This document shows, piece after piece, positions 1 through 8,047 of a DNA stretch of 21,107 nucleotides. Below the pieces are notes generated by a model, which had not been told where the DNA came from, did no database searches, and worked only from the letters and a program-made list of their open reading frames with translations. A program made the translations under genes and the position numbers. This DNA comes from JBKJZO01 sp046715235 (lineage in GTDB: Bacteria; Actinomycetota; Actinomycetes; BP-191), in contig JBKJZO010000013.1 of NCBI GenBank assembly GCA_046715235.1, positions 1-21,107 of the forward strand. Reading direction: 5' to 3'. Numbering within the stretch: position 1 is the first letter of the stretch; every line of letters starts with the position of its first letter.

Positions 1-966
1 CGGAGACGGCACGACCTGGCACTCCTCGCCTTCGGGCAGGGTGACGAGTTCATGCTCGATGCAGAACGCGCGGGCGCGCTCGGTCCACAACGCATAGCCG
101 TCGCGCATCGCCTCGGGAGTCTTGGGGTGGTTGTCATTGAGCTCGTTCAGCAGCGCGCGCCAGTCGTCGTGACCAACGATGTCGCGCGTGCGGCGTCGCA
201 TGTCCGCAGCGAGCTCGTCGTACGCCGCCTGGCCGCGATCGCGCAGCTCGCGCGCGCCGTACGTCAGGCCCTCTTTCTCCTGCAACAGCGCCGAGTACAG
301 CTCTTCGCCGATCGCGTAGGAGCCCTTCGCCTGGGTCGCGAAGTCCTCGAGCCACGACGCGAAGTCCTCGTACGCCGACGCCGCGACTTCGCCCGCGGCA
401 GCGATCTCGCGCCGCAGCGCGTCGTCCTCGACCTCGGCCGGAACGAGCTCGCGCGCGTAGGTCACTCCGGCCCGCGCCTGGCCGATCGCACGCTGGACGA
501 AGATCGGGCTCGCGACGTCGGCGGAGAGGTTGTCCTTGCCGGCCGCCAGCAGGTCGGGCACACCGCGCAGTCGCGCGGCCGCCGCGCGTACCAAGTCGGC
601 CTCGGGCCTCGTGCGGTGCAGGAACAGGTAGAACACACCGCCGAGTCCCGGGTTGAGATAGGTGTCGGGGTTGCGCCGCCAGACCGCCCAGTCGCGCATG
701 ACCTTTCGCCCACGCAGCGTCGACACGACGAGGTCGCGGTCGATTCGCTCCTCGGCCGACAGCGAGTCGTCGGGCAACGAAGTAAAGCGCCCCAGCCACG
801 CGTCGTCCGCGCGCTCTTGCGCCGCAATCCCCTGCGCAGACAGGTCCGGCAGCAACTCGTCGTACCCGTCAGCACCCAGCGCGGTCGCGAATGTCGGGGA
901 GCGGTCGAACTCCCGGGCGAGGAACTCGGTGACGAGGTCGTCGAGACTCGTCGTGTCGTCGGGCAA
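1..966 (-). CDS. DUF885 family protein, N-terminal 322 residues (runs off left edge)
   Basis: The minus-strand reading begins PDDTTSLDDLVTEFL and continues with a segment of the form ATALGADGYDELLPDLS, followed by DRDLVVSTLRGR and NPDTYLNPGLGG. These match the start of DUF885 proteins, a helical family of roughly 550-600 residues in which some members are annotated as peptidases; substrate and location are unknown here, and I see no signal peptide. I chose the TTG at 966-964 because GGGGAG lies four bases upstream and no ATG or GTG near the family's expected N terminus fits the frame. The last codon in view is at bases 3-1, so the C-terminal part lies outside the window. The gene diverges from the unknown gene at 1060. 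The family call is firm; function is not inferred. Confidence 0.85.
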   Translation of the reverse strand, partial: MPDDTTSLDDLVTEFLAREFDRSPTFATALGADGYDELLPDLSAQGIAAQERADDAWLGRFTSLPDDSLSAEERIDRDLVVSTLRGRKVMRDWAVWRRNPDTYLNPGLGGVFYLFLHRTRPEADLVRAAAARLRGVPDLLAAGKDNLSADVASPIFVQRAIGQARAGVTYARELVPAEVEDDALRREIAAAGEVAASAYEDFASWLEDFATQAKGSYAIGEELYSALLQEKEGLTYGARELRDRGQAAYDELAADMRRRTRDIVGHDDWRALLNELNDNHPKTPEAMRDGYALWTERARAFCIEHELVTLPEGEECQVVPSP

Positions 967-1044
967 TGCACTCCCCGTCCGTCGTGTGCCACTGGCGCAT
1001 GCCTGTGAGCCGGGTGCGAGGCTACGCCGATCCGCGCCGGCGTA

Positions 1045-1057
1045 CGGCAGACTGCCG
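1045..1057. promoter_or_regulatory. Short inverted repeat just upstream of a start codon
   Basis: CGGCAG, one base, then CTGCCG forms a 6-bp perfect inverted repeat ending two bases before the ATG at 1060, in the 93-bp divergent spacer with the DUF885 gene. It could be a small operator or a hairpin over the ribosome binding region, where no clear Shine-Dalgarno is visible. Six-base arms can arise by chance at this GC content. Confidence 0.2.
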
Positions 1058-1059
1058 GC

Positions 1060-1518
1060 ATGACCGCGTCAGTTGACGACCTGTTCGACCTGCTCTGTCT
1101 GAATTGGGCGCGGGAGGCCGACGCGGTCTTCCACGAGGCCGGGACGGTCGCGCCGACTCTGATACTGCTCCCGCGCGACGCCGCGAAAGAGGAAGTCCCG
1201 ATCCGGCTCGACGGGCTGCGCGGGAATCTCGCGGAACGAGGACCGGCGCTGGTCGGGGAGCTCGCGCTCACGGCGAAGGGGCACGATCCGGCCGGGCTGG
1301 TGTTTCTCGCGCAACTGCGAATCGGATCTGCCGGCCATGCCGACGACAGCGGTGACGATCCGGTGATGGTCTATGTCTCGCTCGGTTCGGCGCAGTGGCG
1401 CCGCGCGCTCGCGTTCGGCGTACGGCGACCGCTGACGGGTCCGCCGATACTCGAGCGACTCGACACCGACCCGGACGTGTCGATGTTCTCGTGGCTGGAC
1501 GCTCTGCTCGCGCGCTGA
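1060..1518 (+). CDS. Unrecognised 152-aa protein
   Basis: I do not recognise the family. The protein is soluble by composition, with no signal peptide or membrane segment. It alternates short helical stretches (residues 4-27, DDLFDLLCLNWAREADAVF) with beta-like segments (TLILLPRD, GLVFLAQLRI, DPVMVYVSL), and ends in a predicted helix SMFSWLDALLAR. This suggests a small alpha/beta fold. The ATG at 1060 gives the full reading; no strong Shine-Dalgarno precedes it, so the message may be leaderless or the start may lie further in. It diverges from the DUF885 gene and sits 67 bp before the 410-aa unknown gene on the same strand, so the two may be co-transcribed. That the frame codes is supported by its ATG, its third-position GC pattern, and the absence of a better frame. 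Confidence 0.6.
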   Translation: MTASVDDLFDLLCLNWAREADAVFHEAGTVAPTLILLPRDAAKEEVPIRLDGLRGNLAERGPALVGELALTAKGHDPAGLVFLAQLRIGSAGHADDSGDDPVMVYVSLGSAQWRRALAFGVRRPLTGPPILERLDTDPDVSMFSWLDALLAR

Positions 1519-1585
1519 CTCTTCGGTCGGGCAAACCTGGACGCGCGTATTGTCGCGGCACTGACACCAGACGCGGGGAGCGGCG

Positions 1586-2818
1586 ATGGCCACGGCGGAC
1601 GCGAAAGGCGCAGACAGCGCGACGAAATCCAGCGGAGCGGCTGCTGCCGGCGCGGCGGGCGCTGCCCCCAAACTTGAACTCGAGCTGACCAAGGACTCGG
1701 TCACTCGGGGCGACAAGACGACCGGTCTGGGTCGGGTCCTCGTCCAGACCGACAGCAACGCCCTCGCCGACGACATCGCGGACCTGGTACTCGGCGCCCT
1801 GCGGAAAAAGGGCGAGCCGACGCCGTGGCAAATTCGCGTGACCGACGATCCCGGCGTCGTGCGCGGCGCCGAGGTGCTGCGGCAGCTGCGCAAGCAGGCC
1901 AGAACACTCGCTGCCGCGCTGGACGCCGTTCCGGAGCCGACTCTGCGGACGAAGGCCGCGCTTGCAGCCGCCGCCGCGATCGCTTCCACGACGCTTCAGG
2001 CGGTGGGCGCGGTGAGCAAACTGTTCGCGCATGACTACCAGATCAGCGGGCGTGAAATCCCCGTCGACGGCCTCGGGTTCGACCTCCTCGTCGCCGGCAA
2101 GCTCCAGTTCAAGTACGACGGAGTAGGCGTCACCGTCGAGCGGATCCTGCCGATGCCGACGTCGCAGATCTTCAACGATGTCTGGGCGCTCGACCGGCGG
2201 CGGCGCATCGAGCTGGCACCCAAGCTCGCCGCGGCCGCCGCTGTCCTAGCCGAGTCAACGGCGGCGGTCGAGGACCTCGACGCGACCCGCGATGCGCTGC
2301 AGGCGTTGTCACTGAAGGTGGCGGAGAAGCTCGACACCGAGAAGGTCAATGACCACTTCAAAACGCTCCGCGACGAGTTCAAGGAGACCACCAAGGAGCT
2401 CAGCGAGGCTCGTGGGAAGCTTGCTACTGCCAAGGCTGACTACGACGCGCTCGGCTCGCTCGACAAGGCGATCGCTGACTTTGTCGAAGGCGCGACGACA
2501 CAGCCCGCCGACGGGTCGCGACCGCCGGTCGTCACCGCGGCTCGCGCCGAGGCGTACACCAACGCCGGCACTTTCCTGCTCTACGTCAAGCTGGTCGCGG
2601 GCGGCGCCGACGAGATCGTCGACGTACGCGCGCTGCGGGCTGACACCTGGACAACGCTCGCCGGCGCGACCGCCGAGTACGCCCTGCTCGACGGTGACGA
2701 CATGCTGCTGTCGGGCACCCGGTCGGCACTGCAGGGGACGACGGTGAAGCTCAGCGATGTCGAGTCGCTCAAGCAACACCGGGTGGGGTACGCCGGGGTG
2801 CCCGACTTCCACGCCTAG
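1586..2818 (+). CDS. Unrecognised 410-aa protein with Ala-rich head and central coiled coil
   Basis: I cannot place this protein in a named family. An Ala/Gly-rich low-complexity head (residues 1-28) is followed by an alpha/beta region (about 29-120). Next is an Ala-rich hydrophobic helix (about 121-146) that could be amphipathic or touch membrane. A segment with the motif DYQISGREIPVDGLGFDLLVAGKL runs through about 150-172, then a long charged helix with coiled-coil character (about 205-300, many E/K/D/A). The C-terminal region (about 312-410) looks beta-rich. No signal peptide is seen. The ATG at 1586 has GGGGAG at 1575-1580, five bases upstream, which fixes the start. The layout would suit a scaffold or oligomeric protein, but that is inference. 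It follows the 152-aa unknown gene and precedes the ferritin-like gene by 73 bp. Confidence 0.7.
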   Translation: MATADAKGADSATKSSGAAAAGAAGAAPKLELELTKDSVTRGDKTTGLGRVLVQTDSNALADDIADLVLGALRKKGEPTPWQIRVTDDPGVVRGAEVLRQLRKQARTLAAALDAVPEPTLRTKAALAAAAAIASTTLQAVGAVSKLFAHDYQISGREIPVDGLGFDLLVAGKLQFKYDGVGVTVERILPMPTSQIFNDVWALDRRRRIELAPKLAAAAAVLAESTAAVEDLDATRDALQALSLKVAEKLDTEKVNDHFKTLRDEFKETTKELSEARGKLATAKADYDALGSLDKAIADFVEGATTQPADGSRPPVVTAARAEAYTNAGTFLLYVKLVAGGADEIVDVRALRADTWTTLAGATAEYALLDGDDMLLSGTRSALQGTTVKLSDVESLKQHRVGYAGVPDFHA

Positions 2819-2891
2819 ACGTACGGCTGCCCCGCACCGCCTCCGGCGTATGGTGGAAATGCCAGGTCACCGTCGTCGCTGAGGGGCAACC

Positions 2892-3914
2892 GTGAGTGAT
2901 CTCGTCGTACCCCCCGACGGCTTCACGCCCGCGCCGACGATCCCGATGCCCAACATCTATCCGATCGAATGGCGCGTCGACACGCAGAAGCTCGCCGACC
3001 TGTACGAGAAATCGAAGATCCACCTCTGGAACCCCTCGGACCTGCCGTGGGACGAGCTGGACCCGTCGGCGTACAGCACCGAGGAGCGCCTCGGGATGAT
3101 GTATTGGTGGGCATTGCTCGCCAACTTCGACGCGAGCGGCCCGGCTGTCTTCGCCCGCGCGACTATCCACGCGTTCGAGATGCATCAGGAAGACCCAATC
3201 CGTAAGTGCTTCTTCTCCATCACTCGCGACGAGATGAACCACGAGGAGTGCTGCCAGCGCGCGATCAGTGCTCTGTGGCCCGGCGGCCCGCTCGACTGGG
3301 AGCCCAAGACCGACCTCGAGCACGCGGCGCACAACAACATCGGCGGGCTCTACCACAACGGCTGCCGCTACTGGACCGGCTACAACGCCTCGCTCGGCAA
3401 GTACCCGATGGGAGTGCTGTTCACGTCGTTCATGATGGGCGAGGTCGCGTCGTCGACGCTGTTCCGGATGATGGCCACCGGCGCGAAACACCCTGTCTTT
3501 GAGCAGGTGTTCACTCGGATCGGCCGTGACGAGTCACGCCATCTGCAGATCTGCATGACGCTGCTCGAGCAGGACTACCCCAAGCTCAGCGACGCCGACA
3601 AGAAGACCATCACCCGCCAGCTGCGCGCTGGCTTCGTCTTCCTGTCGATGGTGCTGTGGGAGCCACCCGGCCAGTTCTGGGACATCCCTGACTACTTCCT
3701 GCCCAACCACCGGGTGCTCATCGACTACGCGCGGCAGGCGGGCCTCGGCGTGCTGTCCTTCGACGAGCAGGCTGACAACTGGCGTACGGCGATGGCCAAG
3801 GTTCGCGCGATCGTCGAGCGGTGGGGCGTGGAGTTCCCGGCCATCCCCGAGCTCGATCTCGACGGCGTCGACGTCGGCGACATCGGACCAGAGGACATCA
3901 TCCCGGTCTTCTGA
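2892..3914 (+). CDS. Ferritin-like diiron-carboxylate protein, 340 aa
   Basis: Residues 65-225 can be read as a four-helix bundle with two ExxH iron motifs: E114-M-N-H117 (context TRDEMNHEEC) and E214-S-R-H217 (context GRDESRHLQI). The third helix carries E184 in MMGEVAS, and a first-helix ligand could be D80, E96 or E100. This ligand order (carboxylate, ExxH, E, ExxH) is that of the ferritin / ribonucleotide-reductase-R2-like diiron oxygenases and oxidases. The substrate is unknown; AurF-like N-oxygenation or a plain oxidase role are both possible. The GTG at 2892 is chosen because GAGGGG sits five bases upstream. The sequence is Trp/Tyr-rich and has no signal peptide, so it is cytosolic. 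A C-terminal extension past residue 230 is longer than a simple ferritin. No partner reductase is adjacent; the gene converges on the ABC exporter. Confidence 0.7.
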   Translation: MSDLVVPPDGFTPAPTIPMPNIYPIEWRVDTQKLADLYEKSKIHLWNPSDLPWDELDPSAYSTEERLGMMYWWALLANFDASGPAVFARATIHAFEMHQEDPIRKCFFSITRDEMNHEECCQRAISALWPGGPLDWEPKTDLEHAAHNNIGGLYHNGCRYWTGYNASLGKYPMGVLFTSFMMGEVASSTLFRMMATGAKHPVFEQVFTRIGRDESRHLQICMTLLEQDYPKLSDADKKTITRQLRAGFVFLSMVLWEPPGQFWDIPDYFLPNHRVLIDYARQAGLGVLSFDEQADNWRTAMAKVRAIVERWGVEFPAIPELDLDGVDVGDIGPEDIIPVF

Positions 3915-3929
3915 CCGCCCAGCCCGCGT

Positions 3930-3979
3930 GATCCACGGCAGATGATCATGATCCGAACCATGATCACGTGCCGTAGATC
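3930..3979. terminator. 50-bp imperfect palindrome between convergent genes (likely bidirectional terminator)
   Basis: Arms 3930-3952 and 3957-3979 pair over 23 positions with four mismatches around a 4-base loop. The core of each arm holds TGATCATG-type sequence, much more AT-rich than its surroundings. It lies 16 bp after the ferritin-like stop and 27 bp before the ABC exporter stop on the other strand, so a symmetric terminator serving both genes is the simplest role. There is no U-tract. It could also be one copy of a dispersed intergenic repeat. Confidence 0.6.
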
Positions 3980-4006
3980 AGCAAACTCGACGGGCGGGGA
4001 AGGTCG

Positions 4007-5872
4007 CTACGACTCGGTCAGGTAGGCGGCCGCTTGCAGCGAGAAGAGCTCGGCGTAGAGGCCGGTATCGGCCATGAGCTGGTCGTGCGTCCCCGACTCC
4101 ACGACGCGTCCGCCGTCTAGCACGTAGATGCGGTCGGCGCCGCGCACACTGGAGAAGCGGTGCGAGATCAGGAGCACGGTGCGGCCGGCGAGCAGGTCGC
4201 GAATGCGCTCGAAGAGATCGTGCTCGGCGCGGGCGTCCAGCGACGCGGTGGGCTCGTCCAGGATGACGAACGGCGCGCCGCGGAAGAACGCGCGGGCCAG
4301 TGCGATTCGTTGCCACTGCCCGACGGACAAGTCGGTGCCGCCCTCGAACTCCGGCCCCAGCATCGTGTCGTATCCCTGTGGCAGCTGCGTGATGAAGGCG
4401 TCCGCGTCGGCGTACTGGGCGGCATTGGTGATGCGCTCGAGGTCGTCGACGCTGTCGACCCGGCCGAGCGCGATGTTGTCTCGCGCGGGCAGATGGAAGC
4501 GGACGAAGTCTTGGAAGATCGGCGCGATGGCGCGGCTGAGGTCCCCCCGGTCGACGGTGCTGATGTCTACTCCGTCCCAGCGGATGCTTCCCTCGTCGGG
4601 TCGGTAGAGGCCGGCGAGCAACTTGGCCAGGGTCGTTTTGCCTGAACCGTTCTCGCCTACGAGCGCGACGATCTCACCTTCCGCGATCGTGAGGGAGACG
4701 TCCTGGAGGGCGGGCGTCTCGCCAGTCGGGTAGGTGAACGACACGTTGTCGACGTCGATGCGCCGCAGCGACGACGGGCCGGCGGCTGTGGGCTCGCGGC
4801 GCTCGATCTCGGGAAGCATCTCGACGAACGCCGCGTAGTCCTGCACGTAGAGCGAGGCCTCGGCGAGCGCCCCAGCCGAGTAACCGGCCATCGTCAGGCG
4901 CTCGCTGGCGATCGCGACGGCGGCCACGGCGACACCTGCACTGGCGAGTGACACCGTGCCGCGCACCGCCAGCCACGCAACGACCAGAAGCGTCGCAGCC
5001 AGGATTGCACCCGACGCGACATTGGCGGCCAACGAGAACCAGAGCTGTCGCCGGGAGACCTCGCGCAGCTCATTGATGCGCTCGTCGAAGAGCCGTTCCC
5101 ACCGCCTGCGCAGGTAGGCGGCCAGGTCGAAGGCGCGCACCTCCTTGGCTGAATCGCGCCCGGTGAGGATGCTCATGAGATACCCGCGCTCGCGGTCGCG
5201 CGGGGTCATCCCGAAGTAGAACCGGAAGAACGCCTCGCCGCGGCGGGACGCCCCAACCCAGGCCGGGAAGAAGACGAGCACCACCAGCGGGACGAGTGCC
5301 GGCTCGATCGCGACCAGCGCGACCAGCACCCCGATCACACCGATTGCTGACCGAAGCAGCCCGCTCAGCCCGTGAACGACGTCCATGGCCTGATGGCCGC
5401 CGATCGTGATCCGCTGTAGCCGATTGTGGAAGGCCGGCGTCTCGAAAGCAGTCAGGTCGACCGCGGTGGCGATATCGAGCACCTGCTGCTCGACGTGCCG
5501 TCCCACCAGCTCGACGAGGATCTGCTGGCGTTCGCGCTGCACCGCTGTCGCGACCATCTGCACGGTCGAGACCGCTGCAAGGGCGAGCACCCACGGAAGC
5601 ACGGTGCGGAGCGAGCCGTTGTCGCGCACCGCGCCCAGCAGGGCGTCGAGTCCAGCCCGGCCGATCAGGAGCATGGCTGCCAGTCCCCCACCAGTTAGCA
5701 GCTGCAGCAGCGTCACCACGAGAAGTTCCGCGCGGCCGGCGCTCCAGACGATCCGCAGCGCTTGGCGACACAGGCGCGGCAGCCGGCGTACAGCGATCTT
5801 TGCCGCGGCCGCCGGTTGGGCGTCGTAGATGGTGAAGGTCTCGGGCGCGTCCGCCGTCCCGTCACTGACCAT
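4007..5872 (-). CDS. ABC exporter half-transporter (fused membrane and ATPase domains), 621 aa
   Basis: The N-terminal half (about residues 40-340) holds the six-helix exporter membrane domain, with hydrophobic stretches near 48-71, 90-110, 172-205 and 280-322. The C-terminal half is the ATPase: Walker A GENGSGKT at 406-413, Q-loop near Q454, signature LSVGQ at 515-519, Walker B FVILDE at 535-540, D-loop SLD at 544-546 and switch H571. It should export a substrate as a homo- or heterodimer; the substrate is unknown. The signature has V where LSGGQ has G, a variant common in peptide-type exporters. The frame is open back to 6460, but AGGAGAGG nine bases before the ATG at 5872 and the divergent gene at 6014 fix the start. 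A second ATG at 5881 is too close to that site. Confidence 0.9.
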   Translation of the reverse strand: MVSDGTADAPETFTIYDAQPAAAAKIAVRRLPRLCRQALRIVWSAGRAELLVVTLLQLLTGGGLAAMLLIGRAGLDALLGAVRDNGSLRTVLPWVLALAAVSTVQMVATAVQRERQQILVELVGRHVEQQVLDIATAVDLTAFETPAFHNRLQRITIGGHQAMDVVHGLSGLLRSAIGVIGVLVALVAIEPALVPLVVLVFFPAWVGASRRGEAFFRFYFGMTPRDRERGYLMSILTGRDSAKEVRAFDLAAYLRRRWERLFDERINELREVSRRQLWFSLAANVASGAILAATLLVVAWLAVRGTVSLASAGVAVAAVAIASERLTMAGYSAGALAEASLYVQDYAAFVEMLPEIERREPTAAGPSSLRRIDVDNVSFTYPTGETPALQDVSLTIAEGEIVALVGENGSGKTTLAKLLAGLYRPDEGSIRWDGVDISTVDRGDLSRAIAPIFQDFVRFHLPARDNIALGRVDSVDDLERITNAAQYADADAFITQLPQGYDTMLGPEFEGGTDLSVGQWQRIALARAFFRGAPFVILDEPTASLDARAEHDLFERIRDLLAGRTVLLISHRFSSVRGADRIYVLDGGRVVESGTHDQLMADTGLYAELFSLQAAAYLTES

Positions 5873-6013
5873 GACGGCCATCCTCTCCTGGTGCGGCAGC
5901 GACCAGATCGCCTCACGCCACGGGACGCCGCGCAGGTTAGACCACGTCGTGCCATTCCGTCGGGCACGGTGCTGCTTGACGCGCAGGTTCGGCACACCGC
6001 ACGCTGCGTCCCC

Positions 6014-6454
6014 ATGATCGAGTTCATCCTCGAAATCGTCTTCGAGTTCTTGTTCCAGTTTCTCTTCGAGGTCGTGATCGACGCGGTGGGGCGGGGGATC
6101 TCCGGCGCACTCTCCAACCGTTTCACTCGCCTCGCCCTTAGCAGCGTGTTCGTCGCGGCCTTCGGGTACGCCGGCGGCTACTGGTGGGGGGCGCGACTGT
6201 CCGACGTCCGCACCGCTCCGCCGAAGTTGCTCTACGTATCGATCGCCCTCGCCTGCGCGTTCGCTTTGCTGGCAGTGATCCGCGCCCGCAATGGACAGAG
6301 AGTCGGTGATGACGACCCGCTGACGATCCGCTTCGGCGAGCCGCCTTGGCGCAAGGGGTACTGGACCACGACGCGGCTCATGAGTTTCGCGGTAGTCAAC
6401 GTCGGTGTCGCGCTTGGCGTTGTCACAGGCTTCACGCCGTACACCCCCGGCTAG
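6014..6454 (+). CDS. Small membrane protein (146 aa) with tetrad-repeat first helix
   Basis: The protein starts with a very hydrophobic helix (residues 1-26) in which a polar or acidic residue recurs every four positions: E3, E7, E11, Q15, E19, D23. Three transmembrane stretches follow at about 39-60, 72-91 and 121-141. Between the last two is a hydrophilic, Asp-rich loop (93-120). I do not recognise the family. The ATG at 6014 follows CGTCCCC with no clear Shine-Dalgarno, so a leaderless or near-leaderless message is possible. The gene diverges from the ABC exporter (141 bp) and ends 28 bp before the YcaQ-like gene on the same strand, so it probably heads a four-gene cluster. The antisense strand here is also open, but its protein is just the charged mirror of this coding pattern. 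Confidence 0.65.
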   Translation: MIEFILEIVFEFLFQFLFEVVIDAVGRGISGALSNRFTRLALSSVFVAAFGYAGGYWWGARLSDVRTAPPKLLYVSIALACAFALLAVIRARNGQRVGDDDPLTIRFGEPPWRKGYWTTTRLMSFAVVNVGVALGVVTGFTPYTPG

Positions 6455-6482
6455 GTCCACGGCGTGCGGCAGGATCTCGCTG

Positions 6483-7646
6483 ATGACCGAGACGCTCAGC
6501 GCCGACGAGGCACGCCGGCTCCTGCTGTGGCGTCAAGGCTTCATCGGTACGCCGGACCGCGCGGCCGGGGTGGCCGGCGCACTGCGCCGGCTGGGCCTCG
6601 TGCAGCTCGACACGATCTCTGTGCTCGCCCGGTCGCACGAGCTGGTGCCGTACGCGCGGCTCGGTGCTGTCGGACGGACATCGGTTGAGGCGGCCTACTG
6701 GGGCGAGCCGCCGGCCGCGTTCGAGTACTGGGGGCACGCGGCGACGGTCCTGCCGATCGACGACTGGCCGTGGTTCGCGTTCCGGCGCCGCCGCTACGAC
6801 GCGCGCTACCCGGACACGACGCCCACGGTGTCCAGCGAGATCCTCGCCCGGCTGCGCGCCGAAGGCCCGCTGACCGCGACCCAGCTCGGCGGTGCCAAGA
6901 ACGGCGGCGCCTGGTGGGACTGGTCGGAAGCCAAGCACGCGGTCGAGCGGATGCTGGGCGCGGGCCGGGTGGTGTGCGTCCGCCGTACCGGCTGGCGTCG
7001 GGTCTACGACCTGCCGGAGCGCGCCATCCCGGCCGATCTGCTGGCGCCCGACCACGACGACGCGACCTGCATCACCGAGCTGGTACGCCGGACCGCCGAG
7101 CACCTCGGCGTCGGCACCGAGGCCGACATCGCCGACTACTACCGCCTCAAGCGGGCGCAGGTGCGCGCGGCGCTCGAACCGGCCGGCTTAGTGCCGGTTC
7201 AGGTGGCCGGCTGGAATGCGTGCGCGTGGGCCGACCCCGAGGCACTTGAGGTGTTGCGTGCGGGCATTCGTGGCCGGCACCGGACGACGTTGCTGTCGCC
7301 GTTCGACTCGCTCGTCTTCGACCGGCAGCGGACGGAGCGCGTGTTCGACTTCGGACATCGGCTCGAGGCCTACACACCGAAACACCTGCGCGTGCACGGG
7401 TACTTCACGATGCCGCTGCTCGCCGGCGGCAAGCTGGTCGGGCGCGTCGACCCGGCCCGCGAGGGATCGACCTTTGTCGCCAGGCAGGTGTCGATCGAAC
7501 CGGGCGCGGTGCAGGCGCTTGCCGATGCCTTGAGCGAGGCAGCCGCCTGGGTCGGGGCGAGCAGCGTCCGGGTCGAGCAACTCACCCCGTCAGCAACTCG
7601 CGCGCAGCTTGATGCCGCTCTGAGCTCGCCGGCCGGTCGCCGATGA
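6483..7646 (+). CDS. YcaQ/AlkX-like winged-helix DNA glycosylase, 387 aa
   Basis: This is a member of the HTH_42 (formerly DUF1006) family, which includes the interstrand-crosslink DNA glycosylases AlkZ of Streptomyces and YcaQ/AlkX of E. coli. The N-terminal block LGLVQLDTISVLARSHEL carries Q41-L-D43, the QxD form of the catalytic motif typical of the YcaQ subgroup (AlkZ has QxQ). Further family marks are the EYWGHAATVLPIDDWPWF segment (about 81-100), tandem winged-helix regions, and LLSPFDSLVFDRQRTERVF in the C-terminal half. Length fits the family (about 370-400). I chose the ATG at 6483, 26 codons inside the open frame, because family proteins begin with LSADEARRLLLWRQGF and AGGA lies about nine bases upstream. 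Its stop overlaps the next start by four bases, which indicates coupling. A role in removing alkylated or crosslinked bases is inferred from the family. Confidence 0.85.
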   Translation: MTETLSADEARRLLLWRQGFIGTPDRAAGVAGALRRLGLVQLDTISVLARSHELVPYARLGAVGRTSVEAAYWGEPPAAFEYWGHAATVLPIDDWPWFAFRRRRYDARYPDTTPTVSSEILARLRAEGPLTATQLGGAKNGGAWWDWSEAKHAVERMLGAGRVVCVRRTGWRRVYDLPERAIPADLLAPDHDDATCITELVRRTAEHLGVGTEADIADYYRLKRAQVRAALEPAGLVPVQVAGWNACAWADPEALEVLRAGIRGRHRTTLLSPFDSLVFDRQRTERVFDFGHRLEAYTPKHLRVHGYFTMPLLAGGKLVGRVDPAREGSTFVARQVSIEPGAVQALADALSEAAAWVGASSVRVEQLTPSATRAQLDAALSSPAGRR

Positions 7647-8047
7647 TGATTCACCTTCGTGCAGCTTTCGCCGGACTCGCGGTGCTCGCCGGCTACTGGC
7701 TGGCGCTGGGCTATCGACCCGACTACGCCGGGCATGCCATCGCCGGCTTCGCGGGGACCCTCGGCTTGCTCGCCACCCTGCTGCTGGCGCGTCGCCGCGG
7801 CGTCGAGCTCGGCTGGGAGGTGCCGCTAGTCGTGCTGATCGCGATCGCCCTTGGCGTCGGCACGGAGGCGACAATCTTCCACGGAGCGGTGTGGGACCCG
7901 GTCGATTTCGGCAACCAGAGCGCGGGAGCCTGCTTGGCCGGCTGCGTGGTCGCCGGCCGCCCGGCCCCCGGCCCACTGCACGGCTTCATCCTGGGTGCAC
8001 TCGCCTTCGCCTTCCTCGCAGTGGGGTTCGACCTTGCGCTGGGCTAG
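7643..8047 (+). CDS. Small multi-pass membrane protein, 134 aa
   Basis: Hydrophobic segments at about 6-23, 31-50, 60-76, 92-105 and 113-131 make this an integral membrane protein with four or five passes. The stretch GTEATIFHGAVWDPVDFGNQSAGACLAG, with E, D, D and N in a membrane setting, loosely recalls VanZ-like proteins, but the match is too weak to assign. The ATG at 7643 overlaps the glycosylase stop (ATGA), and a second ATG follows at 7646. Two Cys (97, 101) lie in a predicted helix. It is translationally linked to the glycosylase and to the next small membrane gene. Confidence 0.7.
   Translation: MMIHLRAAFAGLAVLAGYWLALGYRPDYAGHAIAGFAGTLGLLATLLLARRRGVELGWEVPLVVLIAIALGVGTEATIFHGAVWDPVDFGNQSAGACLAGCVVAGRPAPGPLHGFILGALAFAFLAVGFDLALG

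Noticed and set aside
52..1008. Long plus-strand open frame opposite the DUF885 gene
   Set aside because: Arg/Val-rich composition typical of the antisense of GC-rich coding DNA; the minus-strand frame has family motifs and a ribosome binding site.
5873..6460. N-terminal extension of the ABC exporter frame back to 6460 (about 196 extra residues)
   Set aside because: The extension is highly charged with no family similarity, lies antisense to the small membrane gene at 6014-6454, and a good ribosome binding site precedes the ATG at 5872.
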